Positions 22,086-31,110 of a DNA stretch of 64,000 nt are shown here, piece by piece. Each line of letters opens with the position of its first letter. The first letter of the stretch is position 1. The stretch lies in contig CANRGH010000008.1 of the NCBI GenBank assembly GCA_947630135.1, forward strand, positions 1-64,000. Direction: 5' to 3'. Both the position numbers and the translations under genes were made by a program. The notes below the pieces were generated by a model, which had not been told where the DNA came from, ran no database searches, and saw only the letters and a list, made by a program, of their open reading frames with translations. Source of the DNA: an uncultured Monoglobus sp. Lineage in GTDB: Bacteria; Bacillota; Clostridia; Monoglobales; Monoglobaceae.

Positions 22086-22574
22086 ATGGACAGATTTGCG
22101 CAGGTAAATGAGCTTAAATATTTTTTGCTGTCGGTGCTGTGCGGCGCGCTTGCCGCTGCGGCTTATGATTTTTTGAGGGCGAGGCGGCGCGAAAAGGACG
22201 TGCGCGCCGTTTTCGTGTATATCGAGGACGTTTTGTGCCTGATAATTCTGGGGCTTCTGGCATACGCGCTGGCTTTCAGCGAAAACGCCGGAGTGGTGAG
22301 GTGGTACAGCCTGTTCGGGATCGCGCTCGGCGCGCTTATCCTGAAGCTCGTTTTGGGAGACAGGCTGATGAATTTTTTCAGAAAGCTTTACGGCGCTTTT
22401 GTGCGGGTCTTTTGCCTTATCGTCAAGATAATATCGGCGCCGCTGCGACTTTTTTCAAGACTGATAAAACGCCCGATAGGCGTGGTTGTGTGGCATTCGA
22501 GGGAAGGGTCAAAGCAGATTGCCGATATATGGAAAACATTTAAAATAAGGCTCTCAAACAGACTGCGCTCTTAG
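22086..22574 (+). CDS. yabQ: Spore cortex biosynthesis protein YabQ
   Basis: The 162-residue protein has a YabQ-like start (VNELKYFLLSVLCGALAAAA, then YDFLRARRRE), three or so membrane helices (VEDVLCLIILGLLAYALAF-like segment and WYSLFGIALGALILKLVL) and a basic C-terminal half. YabQ is a membrane protein required for cortex assembly during sporulation. The family is poorly conserved in sequence, so the assignment leans on the neighbouring yabP and divIC genes. CGGAGGATAAACAT precedes the ATG. Confidence 0.85.
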   Translation: MDRFAQVNELKYFLLSVLCGALAAAAYDFLRARRREKDVRAVFVYIEDVLCLIILGLLAYALAFSENAGVVRWYSLFGIALGALILKLVLGDRLMNFFRKLYGAFVRVFCLIVKIISAPLRLFSRLIKRPIGVVVWHSREGSKQIADIWKTFKIRLSNRLRS

Positions 22575-22616
22575 CAAAAAACTGTTAAATTACAGCAAAA
22601 TTTTTGTTAATTTTCA

Positions 22617-22645
22617 TTGACAAAGCTATGACGTTATTATATAAT
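22617..22645 (+). promoter_or_regulatory. Promoter of the divIC-S1 genes
   Basis: TTGACA (22617-22622), a 17-bp spacer and TATAAT (22640-22645), a consensus vegetative promoter that separates divIC expression from the sporulation genes upstream. Confidence 0.85.
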
Positions 22646-22717
22646 ATAAGCTGTGATAATTTTGTACATATAAGTATAATTTGTATCGCGCAATTTTGTT
22701 GTGGCAGGTGTCCGAAG

Positions 22718-23098
22718 ATGAACAAACGGAGATACGGAGATGAATATTCGCGCCGCAAAAGCGGATCGGGTGTCAAGGACAGAGCGGTGAGAACGATAAA
22801 AAAGACCGGCAGGGTTAAAATAAATATCAAGAGGCTGGCTGCGTGCCTGGCTGTTTTCCTGTTTGTCGTATATTTTATCTGTGCGGTCATAAGCCAGCAG
22901 GTCAAGCTAAACCGCAAAAACGACGAGATCGCCGGGCTTAACGAGAGCATCGAGTCGGCGAACCGCGAGACCGAGAGGCTCAACAAGGAACTTGAGAACG
23001 TTAACGATCCCGAGTACTTAGAGCGCATGGCCCGCGAGAAGCTCGGCATGGTGACGCCGAACGAGCGCGTCTATATCGACTTGAGCGGCAGCAATTGA
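22718..23098 (+). CDS. divIC: Septum formation initiator (DivIC/FtsB family)
   Basis: The 126-residue protein has a basic cytosolic N-terminus (KRRYGDEYSRRKSGSGVKDR), one membrane helix (LAACLAVFLFVVYFICAVIS), an extracellular coiled coil (IAGLNESIESANRETERLNK, ELENVNDPEYLERMAREKLG) and a C-terminal MVTPNERVYIDL. This is the DivIC/FtsB plan. The protein works with DivIB and FtsL at the division site. The NDPEYLERMAREKLGMV segment is highly typical. ATG 22718 is chosen because the longer frame upstream covers the promoter. Confidence 0.92.
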   Translation: MNKRRYGDEYSRRKSGSGVKDRAVRTIKKTGRVKINIKRLAACLAVFLFVVYFICAVISQQVKLNRKNDEIAGLNESIESANRETERLNKELENVNDPEYLERMAREKLGMVTPNERVYIDLSGSN

Positions 23099-23162
23099 TT
23101 TCGCAAATTATTAATTTATTATAAGCGGGGGCTTTGCGCCTCAGGAGGGAACTTTACAAAGT

Positions 23163-23618
23163 ATGCAGATTGAAGCGGGAACTGTGCTTGACGCGAAAAT
23201 TACGGGGATAACATCCTTCGGCGCGTTTGCGGAACTCAAGGGAGGAAAAACGGGGCTTATACATATTTCGGAGATTGCCGAGGAATATGTTGAGGATGTC
23301 AGCGCGCATCTGAAAAAAGGGCAAAAGGTCAAAGTCAAGGTCATATCCGTCCAGGGCGACAAGATCAGCCTTTCGATAAAGCGCGCGCTCCGCGAGGAAA
23401 AGAAACCCCGCGGCGGCAAAAACAGGTCCGAGCCAAAGCCGGCCGCGAAAAAAGCCGGCCCGCCCGAGGAGTTTGAATTTGTCGGCAGGCGCGACCGCGG
23501 CGAGCTCAGCTTTGACGATATGCTGCAAAAGTTCAAGCGCGACAGCGACGAGAAGTTTCAGGACCTGAAGCGCAGCAACGACAACAAGCGCAGCGGAGGC
23601 TACAAGAGGGCGTATTAA
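23163..23618 (+). CDS. S1-domain RNA-binding protein (YabR-like)
   Basis: The 151-residue protein is one S1 RNA-binding domain (residues 1-75: GTVLDAKITGITSFGAFAEL, GLIHISEIAEEYVEDVSAHL, KVKVKVISVQGDKISLSIKR), followed by a basic, lysine- and arginine-rich tail. It matches YabR/general stress protein 13-like proteins, encoded after divIC in many Firmicutes. They associate with ribosomes or RNA, but the exact role is not settled. The AGGAGGGA ribosome site is 13-15 bp before ATG, a little long. Confidence 0.9.
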   Translation: MQIEAGTVLDAKITGITSFGAFAELKGGKTGLIHISEIAEEYVEDVSAHLKKGQKVKVKVISVQGDKISLSIKRALREEKKPRGGKNRSEPKPAAKKAGPPEEFEFVGRRDRGELSFDDMLQKFKRDSDEKFQDLKRSNDNKRSGGYKRAY

Positions 23619-23665
23619 ATTTTTGTATCGGGACATGCTATAATCAGCGGAATGAGGTTGATATT

Positions 23666-24106
23666 ATGACAAGCGCCTGTGTTTTCTGGATAATCGCGGC
23701 CGTGGTTTTCGGCGTTATCGAAGGCGCCACCGTGGCTCTTATCACGATCTGGTTCGCTCTCGGAGCGGTCGCGGCGGCTGTCGCGGCTCAGCTGGGAGCC
23801 TCGGTTCTGGCCCAGGTGGGAACCTTTGTGATCGTAGCGGCGGTGCTTTTGTGTCTGACAAGGCCGGCCGCGCGGAAGATTGCCGTCAAAGACCCGCAGA
23901 GAACCAACGCCGACAGATTTATCGGCAGGGAAGGGATAGTCATTGAGGCTGTCGACGGCATAAACGCCGCGGGCAGCGTTAAGGTTGGCGGACAGGTCTG
24001 GTCGGCTGTTTCAAGCGACGGAAGCGCGATCAAAAAAGATGAGCGGGTTGAGGTCATTGAAATTTCCGGCGTGAAGCTTGTGGTAAAACCGATCAAAGCC
24101 GATTAG
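23666..24106 (+). CDS. Short NfeD-family membrane protein
   Basis: The 146-residue protein has two to three N-terminal membrane helices (CVFWIIAAVVFGVIEGATVA, LITIWFALGAVAAAVAAQLG, VGTFVIVAAVLLCL) and a C-terminal OB-fold of the NfeD type (FIGREGIVIEAVDG, GSVKVGGQVWSAVSSDGSAI, KKDERVEVIEISGVKLVVKP). Short NfeD proteins lack the protease domain and are usually paired with an SPFH/band 7 protein, as here. The pair is thought to organise membrane domains. A TATAAT at 23639-23644 may be a -10 box without a clear -35. Confidence 0.9.
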   Translation: MTSACVFWIIAAVVFGVIEGATVALITIWFALGAVAAAVAAQLGASVLAQVGTFVIVAAVLLCLTRPAARKIAVKDPQRTNADRFIGREGIVIEAVDGINAAGSVKVGGQVWSAVSSDGSAIKKDERVEVIEISGVKLVVKPIKAD

Positions 24107-24131
24107 ATCATATTTTGAAAGAAGGATCGTT

Positions 24132-25076
24132 ATGGAGTTGTTTTTGATAGTTCTGATCGCTATTATCGTTGTGCTTGTCGCGGCGAATATTAAGATCGTG
24201 CCGCAGGCGAAAGCGTATGTTATCGAGCGTTTGGGCGCGTACAGCGCCACATGGGGCACGGGCCTCCATATTAAGATACCGCTCATTGAGAGGATCGCCA
24301 ACCGCGTGACCTTAAAGGAGCAGGTCGTGGACTTCCCGCCGCAGCCGGTCATCACCAAGGACAACGTGACCATGCAGATCGACACGGTGGTTTACTACCA
24401 GATCACCGACCCGAAGCTCTACACCTACGGGGTCGAGCTGCCTATGGCGGCGATAGAAAATCTGACCGCGACCACACTGAGAAACATCATCGGCGATATG
24501 GAGCTTGACGAAAGCCTGACGTCGCGCGATGTCATAAACACGAAAATGCGTTCTATTCTTGACGAGGCAACCGACCCTTGGGGAATAAAGGTTAACCGCG
24601 TCGAGCTTAAGAATATAATTCCGCCCGCGGGCATACGCGAGGCTATGGAGAAGCAGATGAAGGCGGAGCGCGAGCGCCGCGAGGCTATTCTTCGGGCCGA
24701 GGGTGAGAAAAAGTCGGCCATACTTGTCGCGGAGGGCGAGAAGGAGTCGAGAATACTTGAGGCCGAAGCCGAAAAGGCGTCTCAAATTCTCCGCGCCGAG
24801 GCTGACAAGGAGGCGGCGATCCGCATCGCGGAAGGCGAGGCGGAGGCGATACGCAACGTTCAGCAGGCGACAGCGGACGGCATCAGAATGCTCAACGAGT
24901 CGGATCCGTCAAAGCAGGTTCTGACCATAAAGAGCCTTGAGGCATTCGCGAAGGCAGCGGACGGCAGGGCGACCAAGATAATCCTGCCCTCGGAGATCCA
25001 AGGCATAGCGGGTCTCGCGGTCTCGCTCAAAGAGCTGCTGACCGACGGCGAGGCAGACAAAACAAAAAAGAACTAA
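24132..25076 (+). CDS. SPFH/band 7 (stomatin-like) membrane protein
   Basis: The 314-residue protein has one N-terminal membrane segment (LFLIVLIAIIVVLVAANIKI), then an SPFH domain (IVPQAKAYVIERLGAYSATW, IPLIERIANRVTLKEQVVDF, VDTVVYYQITDPKLYTYGVE). A long alanine/glutamate-rich coiled coil follows (about residues 175-250). It matches the stomatin/QmcA group. Such proteins form large membrane rings that influence protein quality control and membrane order. It starts 25 bases after the NfeD gene, the usual pairing. GAAAGAAGGATCGTT precedes the ATG. Confidence 0.92.
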   Translation: MELFLIVLIAIIVVLVAANIKIVPQAKAYVIERLGAYSATWGTGLHIKIPLIERIANRVTLKEQVVDFPPQPVITKDNVTMQIDTVVYYQITDPKLYTYGVELPMAAIENLTATTLRNIIGDMELDESLTSRDVINTKMRSILDEATDPWGIKVNRVELKNIIPPAGIREAMEKQMKAERERREAILRAEGEKKSAILVAEGEKESRILEAEAEKASQILRAEADKEAAIRIAEGEAEAIRNVQQATADGIRMLNESDPSKQVLTIKSLEAFAKAADGRATKIILPSEIQGIAGLAVSLKELLTDGEADKTKKN

Positions 25077-25097
25077 AGAAACAGGAGGAAGCAATAC

Positions 25098-25835
25098 ATG
25101 TCGGGACATTCAAAATGGGCAACGATCAAAAGAAAGAAGGGCGCGATAGACGCCAAAAGAGGAAAGATATTCACCAAGATAGGCCGCGAGCTTATGGTGG
25201 CGGTTAAGGAGGGCGGCCCCGATCCGGCCACGAACTCCAAGCTGCGCGACGTTGTGGCAAAGGCGAAGGCCAACAATATGCCCAACGACACCATTCAGAG
25301 AAGCATCAAAAAGGCCGCGGGCGAAGGCAACGGCGACAATTACATGAATATGATATATGAGGGCTACGGCCCGAGCGGTATCGCGGTAATGGTCGAGACC
25401 CTGAGCGACAACAAAAACAGAACGGCCGCCGACCTTAGGCATTACTTTGACAAGAACGGCGGAAACCTGGGTCAGAACGGCTGCGTAAGCTTTATGTTTG
25501 ACCACAAGGGCCTGATCGTCATTGAAAAGGCGGACAATATCGACGAGGACGAGCTTATGATGGACGCGCTTGACGCGGGCGCCGAGGACTTCAACGTTGA
25601 GGACGAGTGCTATGAAATCCTCACGGCTCCCGAGGCTCTGGGCTCCACCCGCGAGGCGCTTGAGGAAAAGGGCTACGCCTTCGCGCAGGCAGAGGTGAAT
25701 TACATACCTCAGACAACAACCGAGCTTACAAATCCCGAGGATATCGCGAAGATGGAGAAGCTGATTGACATGCTTGAGGAAAACGACGATGTTCAGAACG
25801 TGTACCACAACTGGGATATGCCCGACGAGGATTAG
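25098..25835 (+). CDS. yebC: YebC/PmpR-family protein
   Basis: The 245-residue protein starts with the family signature [20 protein letters not shown], followed by [20 protein letters not shown]-like residues, [38 protein letters not shown] and [20 protein letters not shown]. YebC proteins were first described as transcription regulators; recent work on relatives links them to translation of proline-rich stretches. It has an ACAGGAGGAAGCAATAC ribosome site. It follows the SPFH gene by 21 bases. Confidence 0.95.
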   Translation: MSGHSKWATIKRKKGAIDAKRGKIFTKIGRELMVAVKEGGPDPATNSKLRDVVAKAKANNMPNDTIQRSIKKAAGEGNGDNYMNMIYEGYGPSGIAVMVETLSDNKNRTAADLRHYFDKNGGNLGQNGCVSFMFDHKGLIVIEKADNIDEDELMMDALDAGAEDFNVEDECYEILTAPEALGSTREALEEKGYAFAQAEVNYIPQTTTELTNPEDIAKMEKLIDMLEENDDVQNVYHNWDMPDED

Positions 25836-25907
25836 TTGAATTAAGCGACCGCGGTTTGCAGGGAGACGGCTCTTTGTTTTCTGCGGTCTTGTTTTATGGA
25901 GGATCAA

Positions 25908-27014
25908 ATGGCGAGAATTCTGCATATTGCCGACCTGCACCTCGACGCGCCTCTCACCGCGAATTTGACGCTGAAGGAGGCGGCTGTCCGCAGGAGCGAG
26001 CAGCTTGAGACGTTTTCACGAATAATGGCGGCAGCCGCGGACAGAGCAGATGTCGTGCTGATCGCGGGTGATCTGTTCGACGGCGAAAACGTCCGCCGCG
26101 AGACGCTGAGCGTGATCAGGCGCGGGTTTGGCTCACTCGGCGGAATTCCCGTGTTCATAAGCCCGGGCAATCACGATCCGTATCCGGTGTACGAAAATCT
26201 GGAGCTCGGCGAAAACGTGTGGGTTTTCCCGGCGGAGGGCGGAGTCTGCGATCTTGAGGAGCACCGCTTGAGAATTTGCGGCGCGGGATTTGCGTCACGG
26301 CATGGCGCGCCGAGGATCACCCCGTCAGAATTTGAAAAGCATGAAGATTATACAAATATCCTGCTGCTCCACGGCGACATAAGCGGCGCGCCGGGCAGCG
26401 AGAGATACAACCCATTGAGCGCAAGCGACTTCCGCGGCTTTGATTACGCGGCTCTCGGACATATCCACCGCCACGGCGGCATAAACGAGGGAGGCGGCTC
26501 GGTCTGGGCCTATCCCGGCATTCCCGAGCCCGGCGGCTTTGACGAGGGCGAGGGCGGCGGATATATTTTCGGCGACGTCACACGGGGCGCGGCAAGCCTT
26601 GAGCATGTTCCCACGGCGAAGAGGGGATACCGCGTTTATGAGCTGTCGCAGGACGAGCCCGCCGCCGATAACGAGAGTCTGATCAGCCTCGCCTCAAGCC
26701 GCGTTATGAGCGGCGGCGAGGGCGGCATTGTCAGAATAATTCTGAAGGGCAGGACAAAAAGCGGCTTCCGTCCCGATGTCGGATTGATAAAAGACAGGCT
26801 TAGTGGCCTGTGCTTCAGCGTTGACGTGAAAGACGAGACCGAGCCCGAGCTTGACCTGACCGCCGATGAGAATGACGGAGGCCTTAGGGCGGTTTACATA
26901 AGGATAATGAGAAAAAAGGCGCTGGCCTTCCCAGCGGGCAGCCGCGAGAGGAAAACGGCCGAAAGAGCCCTGCGGCTCGGAGTTGAGGCCATGGAGGGCG
27001 GAAAAGGCGCATGA
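25908..27014 (+). CDS. SbcD/YhaO-like metallophosphoesterase (DNA repair exonuclease)
   Basis: The 368-residue protein has the calcineurin-like phosphoesterase motifs of SbcD/Mre11: ILHIADLHLDAPLTAN (D-x-H), VVLIAGDLFDGENV (GD), IPVFISPGNHDPYPVY (GNHD), NILLLHGDISG (H) and FDYAALGHIHRHGGI (GHxH). The C-terminal third is less conserved. Mre11-type enzymes with an SMC-like ATPase partner cut DNA ends and hairpins; the next gene encodes that partner and overlaps by four bases (ATGA). The pair looks most like B. subtilis YhaO/YhaN. ATG 25908 is preceded by GGAGG; the earlier ATG at 25896 is not. Confidence 0.9.
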   Translation: MARILHIADLHLDAPLTANLTLKEAAVRRSEQLETFSRIMAAAADRADVVLIAGDLFDGENVRRETLSVIRRGFGSLGGIPVFISPGNHDPYPVYENLELGENVWVFPAEGGVCDLEEHRLRICGAGFASRHGAPRITPSEFEKHEDYTNILLLHGDISGAPGSERYNPLSASDFRGFDYAALGHIHRHGGINEGGGSVWAYPGIPEPGGFDEGEGGGYIFGDVTRGAASLEHVPTAKRGYRVYELSQDEPAADNESLISLASSRVMSGGEGGIVRIILKGRTKSGFRPDVGLIKDRLSGLCFSVDVKDETEPELDLTADENDGGLRAVYIRIMRKKALAFPAGSRERKTAERALRLGVEAMEGGKGA

Positions 27015-29053
27015 TCAAAATAACAAAACTGGAGCTGATAAGCTTCGGAAAATTTAAAAACACGGTGATCGCGCCCGCTGACGGGCTCAACGTGGTCCAC
27101 GGCCCGAACGAGGCGGGAAAGTCCACGATCCAGCTTTTTATAAAATCAATGCTGTACGGAGTTTCACCGTCCCGCGGCAAGGGCCCGCGGCCGAGAGAGC
27201 GGATCATTCCGTGGGGCGAGAGCCGCGCGGCCGGGAAACTGGAGCTTGTCAGAGACGGGATCGAAATCGAGATATACCGAGAGTTCGGCGCCCGCCCCGC
27301 GGACGATATAACAAAGGTAATGCGGACGGCGGACGGCGAGGAGATATTAGGCGGCCCGGGCAGCGTCGGCGAGAAGCTTTTGGGCATGAGCGAGAGTTTG
27401 TTCGAGCGCACTGTCTGGATCGCGCAGGACGGCGCTGTGATAAGCGGCGGCGACGAGATCGCGGGGCGGCTGATGAATATTTTAAAGAGCGGTTCGCAAG
27501 ATGTTTCCGCGGCGGCCGCCGAAGCGTCGCTCAAAAAACAGATCGCGGCCTTAAAAGCGAAAGACCGCAGGAGCGCGCCCGGAGAGATAGACCGGCTTGA
27601 AGCGGAAAAGGCCGCGCTGCTCGCCGAGCTCGAAAGGCAGAAAAGACTGCGGATTGAGATCGAGTCCGCCCGCCGCGAAACGGCGGAGCTTGAGGCGGAG
27701 GCGAAGGCCGCCGACAGCGAGAAAAAGCGGCTCCGCGCTCTTATGGCGTCGGAGCGCGCGAAGGAAAAGACGGAGCGGCTAAAGCGGCTTGACGCCTGTC
27801 TGGCGCGTGAGATACAGCTTGGCAACAGCCGAATGTTTCAGCTGTTTAAGCATAAATTAAAGGACGACACCGCCGAACGCCTGCATGGGCTTTCGGATGA
27901 GATAGACAGAACCGAGGCGGGCTCGTACCGTCTGAGCGATGAGAAATCGGGATATGAGCGGCAGGCCGAAAAGCTTGCCAAGCGAAAAAGACTGTTTGTG
28001 ATTGTCGGGATAGCGCTGGCGGTGATCGGGATTTGCTGCGCGGTGATAGGCGCGGTATTTAAAACGGCTGATCTGTTCTCGGCGGCCGCGCTGATAATTA
28101 TCGCGCCCGTCGGCGCTTTGGTCACGCGGCGCAAACAGAGGGAGCTGCTTGCGCTGCTCGACGAAACCGACAAAAAGATCAGCGGTACCCGCGAATATGT
28201 CGCGGGGCTTGAGGCCGAGCTCAGCGCCGCGCTTGAGGAGCTTGGCTGCGACACCCTCGGGGATTTTGACAAGAAATACGAGACGTACCGCGAAACCGAG
28301 GCTAAGATAGCCGCCGCGAGAGAGGCGTATGAAAATATGCTTGGCGGCGGAGATTATTCCGAGATAAAAAGAGAGGCCGACGAGGCGCGGAAGCATATAA
28401 TAAACGAGGAGCCGCCCGAGGGCGTGGACCTTGAAGCCGCGGCCGAGGCCGCGGAACAGAGGCGGAGCGCCGCCTTGGAAAGGCTGGCGGAGCTCAAGGC
28501 TACGGGAACCGTGGACATTGTCCCGATAAGCGATATTGAAAACGGTATAAGGCTGACCGATGAAAAAATTTCCGAGAGCCGCGCCGAGCTTGACGCACTG
28601 CGGATGGCGCTTGAAGGGCTCGCGGAGGCGGAGGCCCGCGTCCGCTCGGATTACACACCGCTTCTGAACAAGAGCGCGGGTGAGATATTGTCAGGTCTGA
28701 CAAGCGGAAAACACGGCGATATGCGCGTTGCGGCGGACTTTTCGGTTAAGCTTAAAGACGACGCGGCGGCTGATCCGAAGCGAGCGGAGCTTTTCAGCTC
28801 GGGGACATACAGCCAGATGTATCTGGCATTAAGGCTCGCCATAGCCGAGCTTATCCGCGCTCCCGAGGACACGATCGTTTTCATGGACGACGCTCTGACA
28901 AGCTTTGACGACGAGCGCGCGGAAAACGCGGTGCGCCTGCTCAAGGAGCGCTGCGGCGAGGGCAGACAGATCATTATGTTCACCTGCCACGGCAGAGAGG
29001 CGGAGACCGCCGAAAAAATCGGCGGAATTAACTTGATTGAAATTACAGATTAA
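27011..29053 (+). CDS. SbcC/YhaN-like SMC-type ATPase
   Basis: The 680-residue protein has a Walker A in NVVHGPNEAGKSTIQLFIKS (near residue 30), a coiled coil rich in Glu, Ala and Arg (about residues 185-260), a membrane-like hydrophobic hairpin (LFVIVGIALAVIGICCAVIG and LFSAAALIIIAPVGALVT, about 325-370), a second coiled coil, and a C-terminal signature region (FSSGTYSQMYLALRLAIAEL) with Walker B (TIVFMDDALTSFDDERAENA). The membrane hairpin in the middle of the coiled coil is typical of YhaN and not of classical SbcC, which has a zinc hook. It works with the preceding phosphoesterase. Confidence 0.9.
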   Translation: MIKITKLELISFGKFKNTVIAPADGLNVVHGPNEAGKSTIQLFIKSMLYGVSPSRGKGPRPRERIIPWGESRAAGKLELVRDGIEIEIYREFGARPADDITKVMRTADGEEILGGPGSVGEKLLGMSESLFERTVWIAQDGAVISGGDEIAGRLMNILKSGSQDVSAAAAEASLKKQIAALKAKDRRSAPGEIDRLEAEKAALLAELERQKRLRIEIESARRETAELEAEAKAADSEKKRLRALMASERAKEKTERLKRLDACLAREIQLGNSRMFQLFKHKLKDDTAERLHGLSDEIDRTEAGSYRLSDEKSGYERQAEKLAKRKRLFVIVGIALAVIGICCAVIGAVFKTADLFSAAALIIIAPVGALVTRRKQRELLALLDETDKKISGTREYVAGLEAELSAALEELGCDTLGDFDKKYETYRETEAKIAAAREAYENMLGGGDYSEIKREADEARKHIINEEPPEGVDLEAAAEAAEQRRSAALERLAELKATGTVDIVPISDIENGIRLTDEKISESRAELDALRMALEGLAEAEARVRSDYTPLLNKSAGEILSGLTSGKHGDMRVAADFSVKLKDDAAADPKRAELFSSGTYSQMYLALRLAIAELIRAPEDTIVFMDDALTSFDDERAENAVRLLKERCGEGRQIIMFTCHGREAETAEKIGGINLIEITD

Positions 29054-29073
29054 AATATTACGGAGGTAGAAAG

Positions 29074-29427
29074 ATGAGCGGAAAATTTGACAGTTCAAAG
29101 GGAAGCGTGAGAATAGCCAACAACGTTATCGCAAAGATCGCGGGCTACGCCGCCACAAACTGCTACGGAGTTGTGGGAATGGCGGTCAGAAACAGCAAGG
29201 ACGGCATTGCCCGTATGCTCAAGCGCGAGCAGATGGATAAGGGCGTTAAGGTCAGAGTAGCGGGCAAGGGAATTGAGATCTCGCTTTATATTATCGCGGA
29301 ATACGGCACAAACATCGGCACAATAGGCGAGCTTATCAGAAACAGCGTGAAATATCATGTGGAGCAGATGACCGGCATCAACGTTACCGCGGTTGACGTT
29401 AACGTTGAGGGAATTCGGGTCGAGTAG
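29074..29427 (+). CDS. Asp23/Gls24-family envelope protein
   Basis: The 117-residue protein shows the Asp23/DUF322 pattern: GSVRIANNVIAKIAGYAATN, CYGVVGMAVRNSKDGIA, VKVRVAGKGIEISLYIIAEY, GTNIGTIGELIRNSVKYHVE and MTGINVTAVDVNVEGIRVE. It is a small soluble member of the YloU type, and yloU sits directly before yloV in many Firmicutes, as here. Family members gather at the membrane and are linked to envelope stress, but the molecular role is unclear. ACGGAGGTAGAAAG precedes the ATG. Confidence 0.93.
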   Translation: MSGKFDSSKGSVRIANNVIAKIAGYAATNCYGVVGMAVRNSKDGIARMLKREQMDKGVKVRVAGKGIEISLYIIAEYGTNIGTIGELIRNSVKYHVEQMTGINVTAVDVNVEGIRVE

Positions 29428-29447
29428 TCCCGCGTAAGGAGAGAACT

Positions 29448-31088
29448 ATGGATAATAAAAGCGTAATTAAAACAATCGGCGGCAATGATTTAAAGCTTAT
29501 GATACGTTCCGCCTCGAATAATATTCTGACCCGCGCGGGCGAGGTCAACGATATGAATGTGTTTCCGGTGCCCGACGGCGACACGGGAACAAACATGAGC
29601 CTGACCTTCAGCGCGGCTGCGGAAAGCGTTGTCGGACTTGATGACGACGCGTCCGAGGCGGACATTCTCGAGACCTTGGCTCGAACCGCGCTCAGAAACG
29701 CGCGCGGAAACTCGGGCGTTATACTGTCGCAGATTTTAAGAGGAATAAAGGTCGGCCTTGGCGGAACCGACAGTATAGACGTTTCGGCGGTAAAGCGCAT
29801 GGCGTGCTCCGCCAGAGACACCGCCTATCGGGCGGTAATGAAGCCCACCGAGGGCACGATCCTGACCGTTATCCGCGAAATGGCGGAGTTTGCCGAGCAG
29901 CGTTTCCCGGAATTTGAGGACGTGAGAGAGTTCTTAAAAGCCATATTGAGCGAGGGCGAAAAGAGCCTTGAGCGCACTCCCGATATACTCCCCGTGCTCA
30001 AACAGGCCGGGGTCGTTGACGCGGGCGGCTGCGGAGTTATAGTTCTGCTCAGCGGCGCGGTGACCGCGCTCGAAACCGGCGAGGCGGTGGCTCTTGACGA
30101 GAGCAAAAAGGCCGAAACGGCGAAGGGAACCGAGGTCGAGGATATTGACACCGCGAATATTAAATACAGCTACTGCACCGAGTTCATCATCAACAAGAGC
30201 GCGGCGCGCAGCGTGACGCAGTTTAAAGCCTCGATCAAGCCCAAGGGCGACTGCATGCTTGTTATTGATGACGACGAGGTCGTTAAGGTGCACATTCACA
30301 CCAATCATCCGGGCTTTGTGATCGAGCAGGCCTTAAAGCTCGGCGAACTTACCAACCTCAAGATCGACAATATGAAATATCAGCATAACGAGATAATCGG
30401 CGGCGCCGCGAAGCCCGAGGCGGAACCCCCGAAGAAATACGGCTTTGTGGTGGTCTGCAGCGGAAGCGGCATGAACGAGCTGTTTGAGAGCTTAAACTGT
30501 GACGTTATTGTGCAAGGCGGCCAGACAATGAACCCGAGCACACAGGAGCTGCTTGACGCGGCCGAGACGATCAACGCGGAGAACATATTCATTCTGCCAA
30601 ACAACAAGAACATAATAATGGCCGCGGAGCAGGTGGACGGACTGACGGACAAGCATGTTATCGTTATTCCCACGCGCAACATTCCGCAGGGAATAACCGC
30701 GCTCGCGTCATTTGACGAGGGAAGCTCTCCCGAGGAAAACGAGGTGATCATGGCCGAGACCGCCGAAATGGTCAAGTGCGGCCAGATAACCTACGCGGCC
30801 CGCGATTCCGAGGCCGACGGTCTTGACATTTCCGAGGGCGACATTATGGGTGTTATCGAGGGCAAGGTAAAGGTGTGCGGCTCGGACATGGGCGATGTTT
30901 TTGAAAGCACCGCCGCCGAGCTTGTTGACAATGACTGCGGAGTGATCTCGGTGTATTACGGACTTGACGCCGATAAGGACGAGGCAGAACGTCTCGCGGC
31001 GGCGCTTGAGAAAAAATATCCCGACCTTGACGTGAACCTGAACTACGGCGGCCAGAGCGTGTACTTTTATATAATCTCCGCCGAGTAA
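29448..31088 (+). CDS. fakA: Fatty acid kinase catalytic subunit-like (FakA/YloV, DAK2 domain)
   Basis: The 546-residue protein starts with a DAK2 kinase domain (NNILTRAGEVNDMNVFPVPD, GDTGTNMSLTFSAAAESVVG, NARGNSGVILSQILRGIKVG), with the Asp residues that bind Mg-ATP in PVPDGDTGTNM. The C-terminal half is the FakA linker and EDD-like region (ITNLKIDNMKYQHNEIIGGA, NIFILPNNKNIIMAAEQV, VIPTRNIPQGITALASFDEG). FakA phosphorylates fatty acids delivered by FakB for phospholipid synthesis; FakB is not in the window. The order yloU-yloV-recG is conserved in Firmicutes. AAGGAGAGAACT precedes the ATG. Confidence 0.92.
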   Translation: MDNKSVIKTIGGNDLKLMIRSASNNILTRAGEVNDMNVFPVPDGDTGTNMSLTFSAAAESVVGLDDDASEADILETLARTALRNARGNSGVILSQILRGIKVGLGGTDSIDVSAVKRMACSARDTAYRAVMKPTEGTILTVIREMAEFAEQRFPEFEDVREFLKAILSEGEKSLERTPDILPVLKQAGVVDAGGCGVIVLLSGAVTALETGEAVALDESKKAETAKGTEVEDIDTANIKYSYCTEFIINKSAARSVTQFKASIKPKGDCMLVIDDDEVVKVHIHTNHPGFVIEQALKLGELTNLKIDNMKYQHNEIIGGAAKPEAEPPKKYGFVVVCSGSGMNELFESLNCDVIVQGGQTMNPSTQELLDAAETINAENIFILPNNKNIIMAAEQVDGLTDKHVIVIPTRNIPQGITALASFDEGSSPEENEVIMAETAEMVKCGQITYAARDSEADGLDISEGDIMGVIEGKVKVCGSDMGDVFESTAAELVDNDCGVISVYYGLDADKDEAERLAAALEKKYPDLDVNLNYGGQSVYFYIISAE

Positions 31089-31110
31089 GGCATAAAGCGC
31101 GCAAACTGTT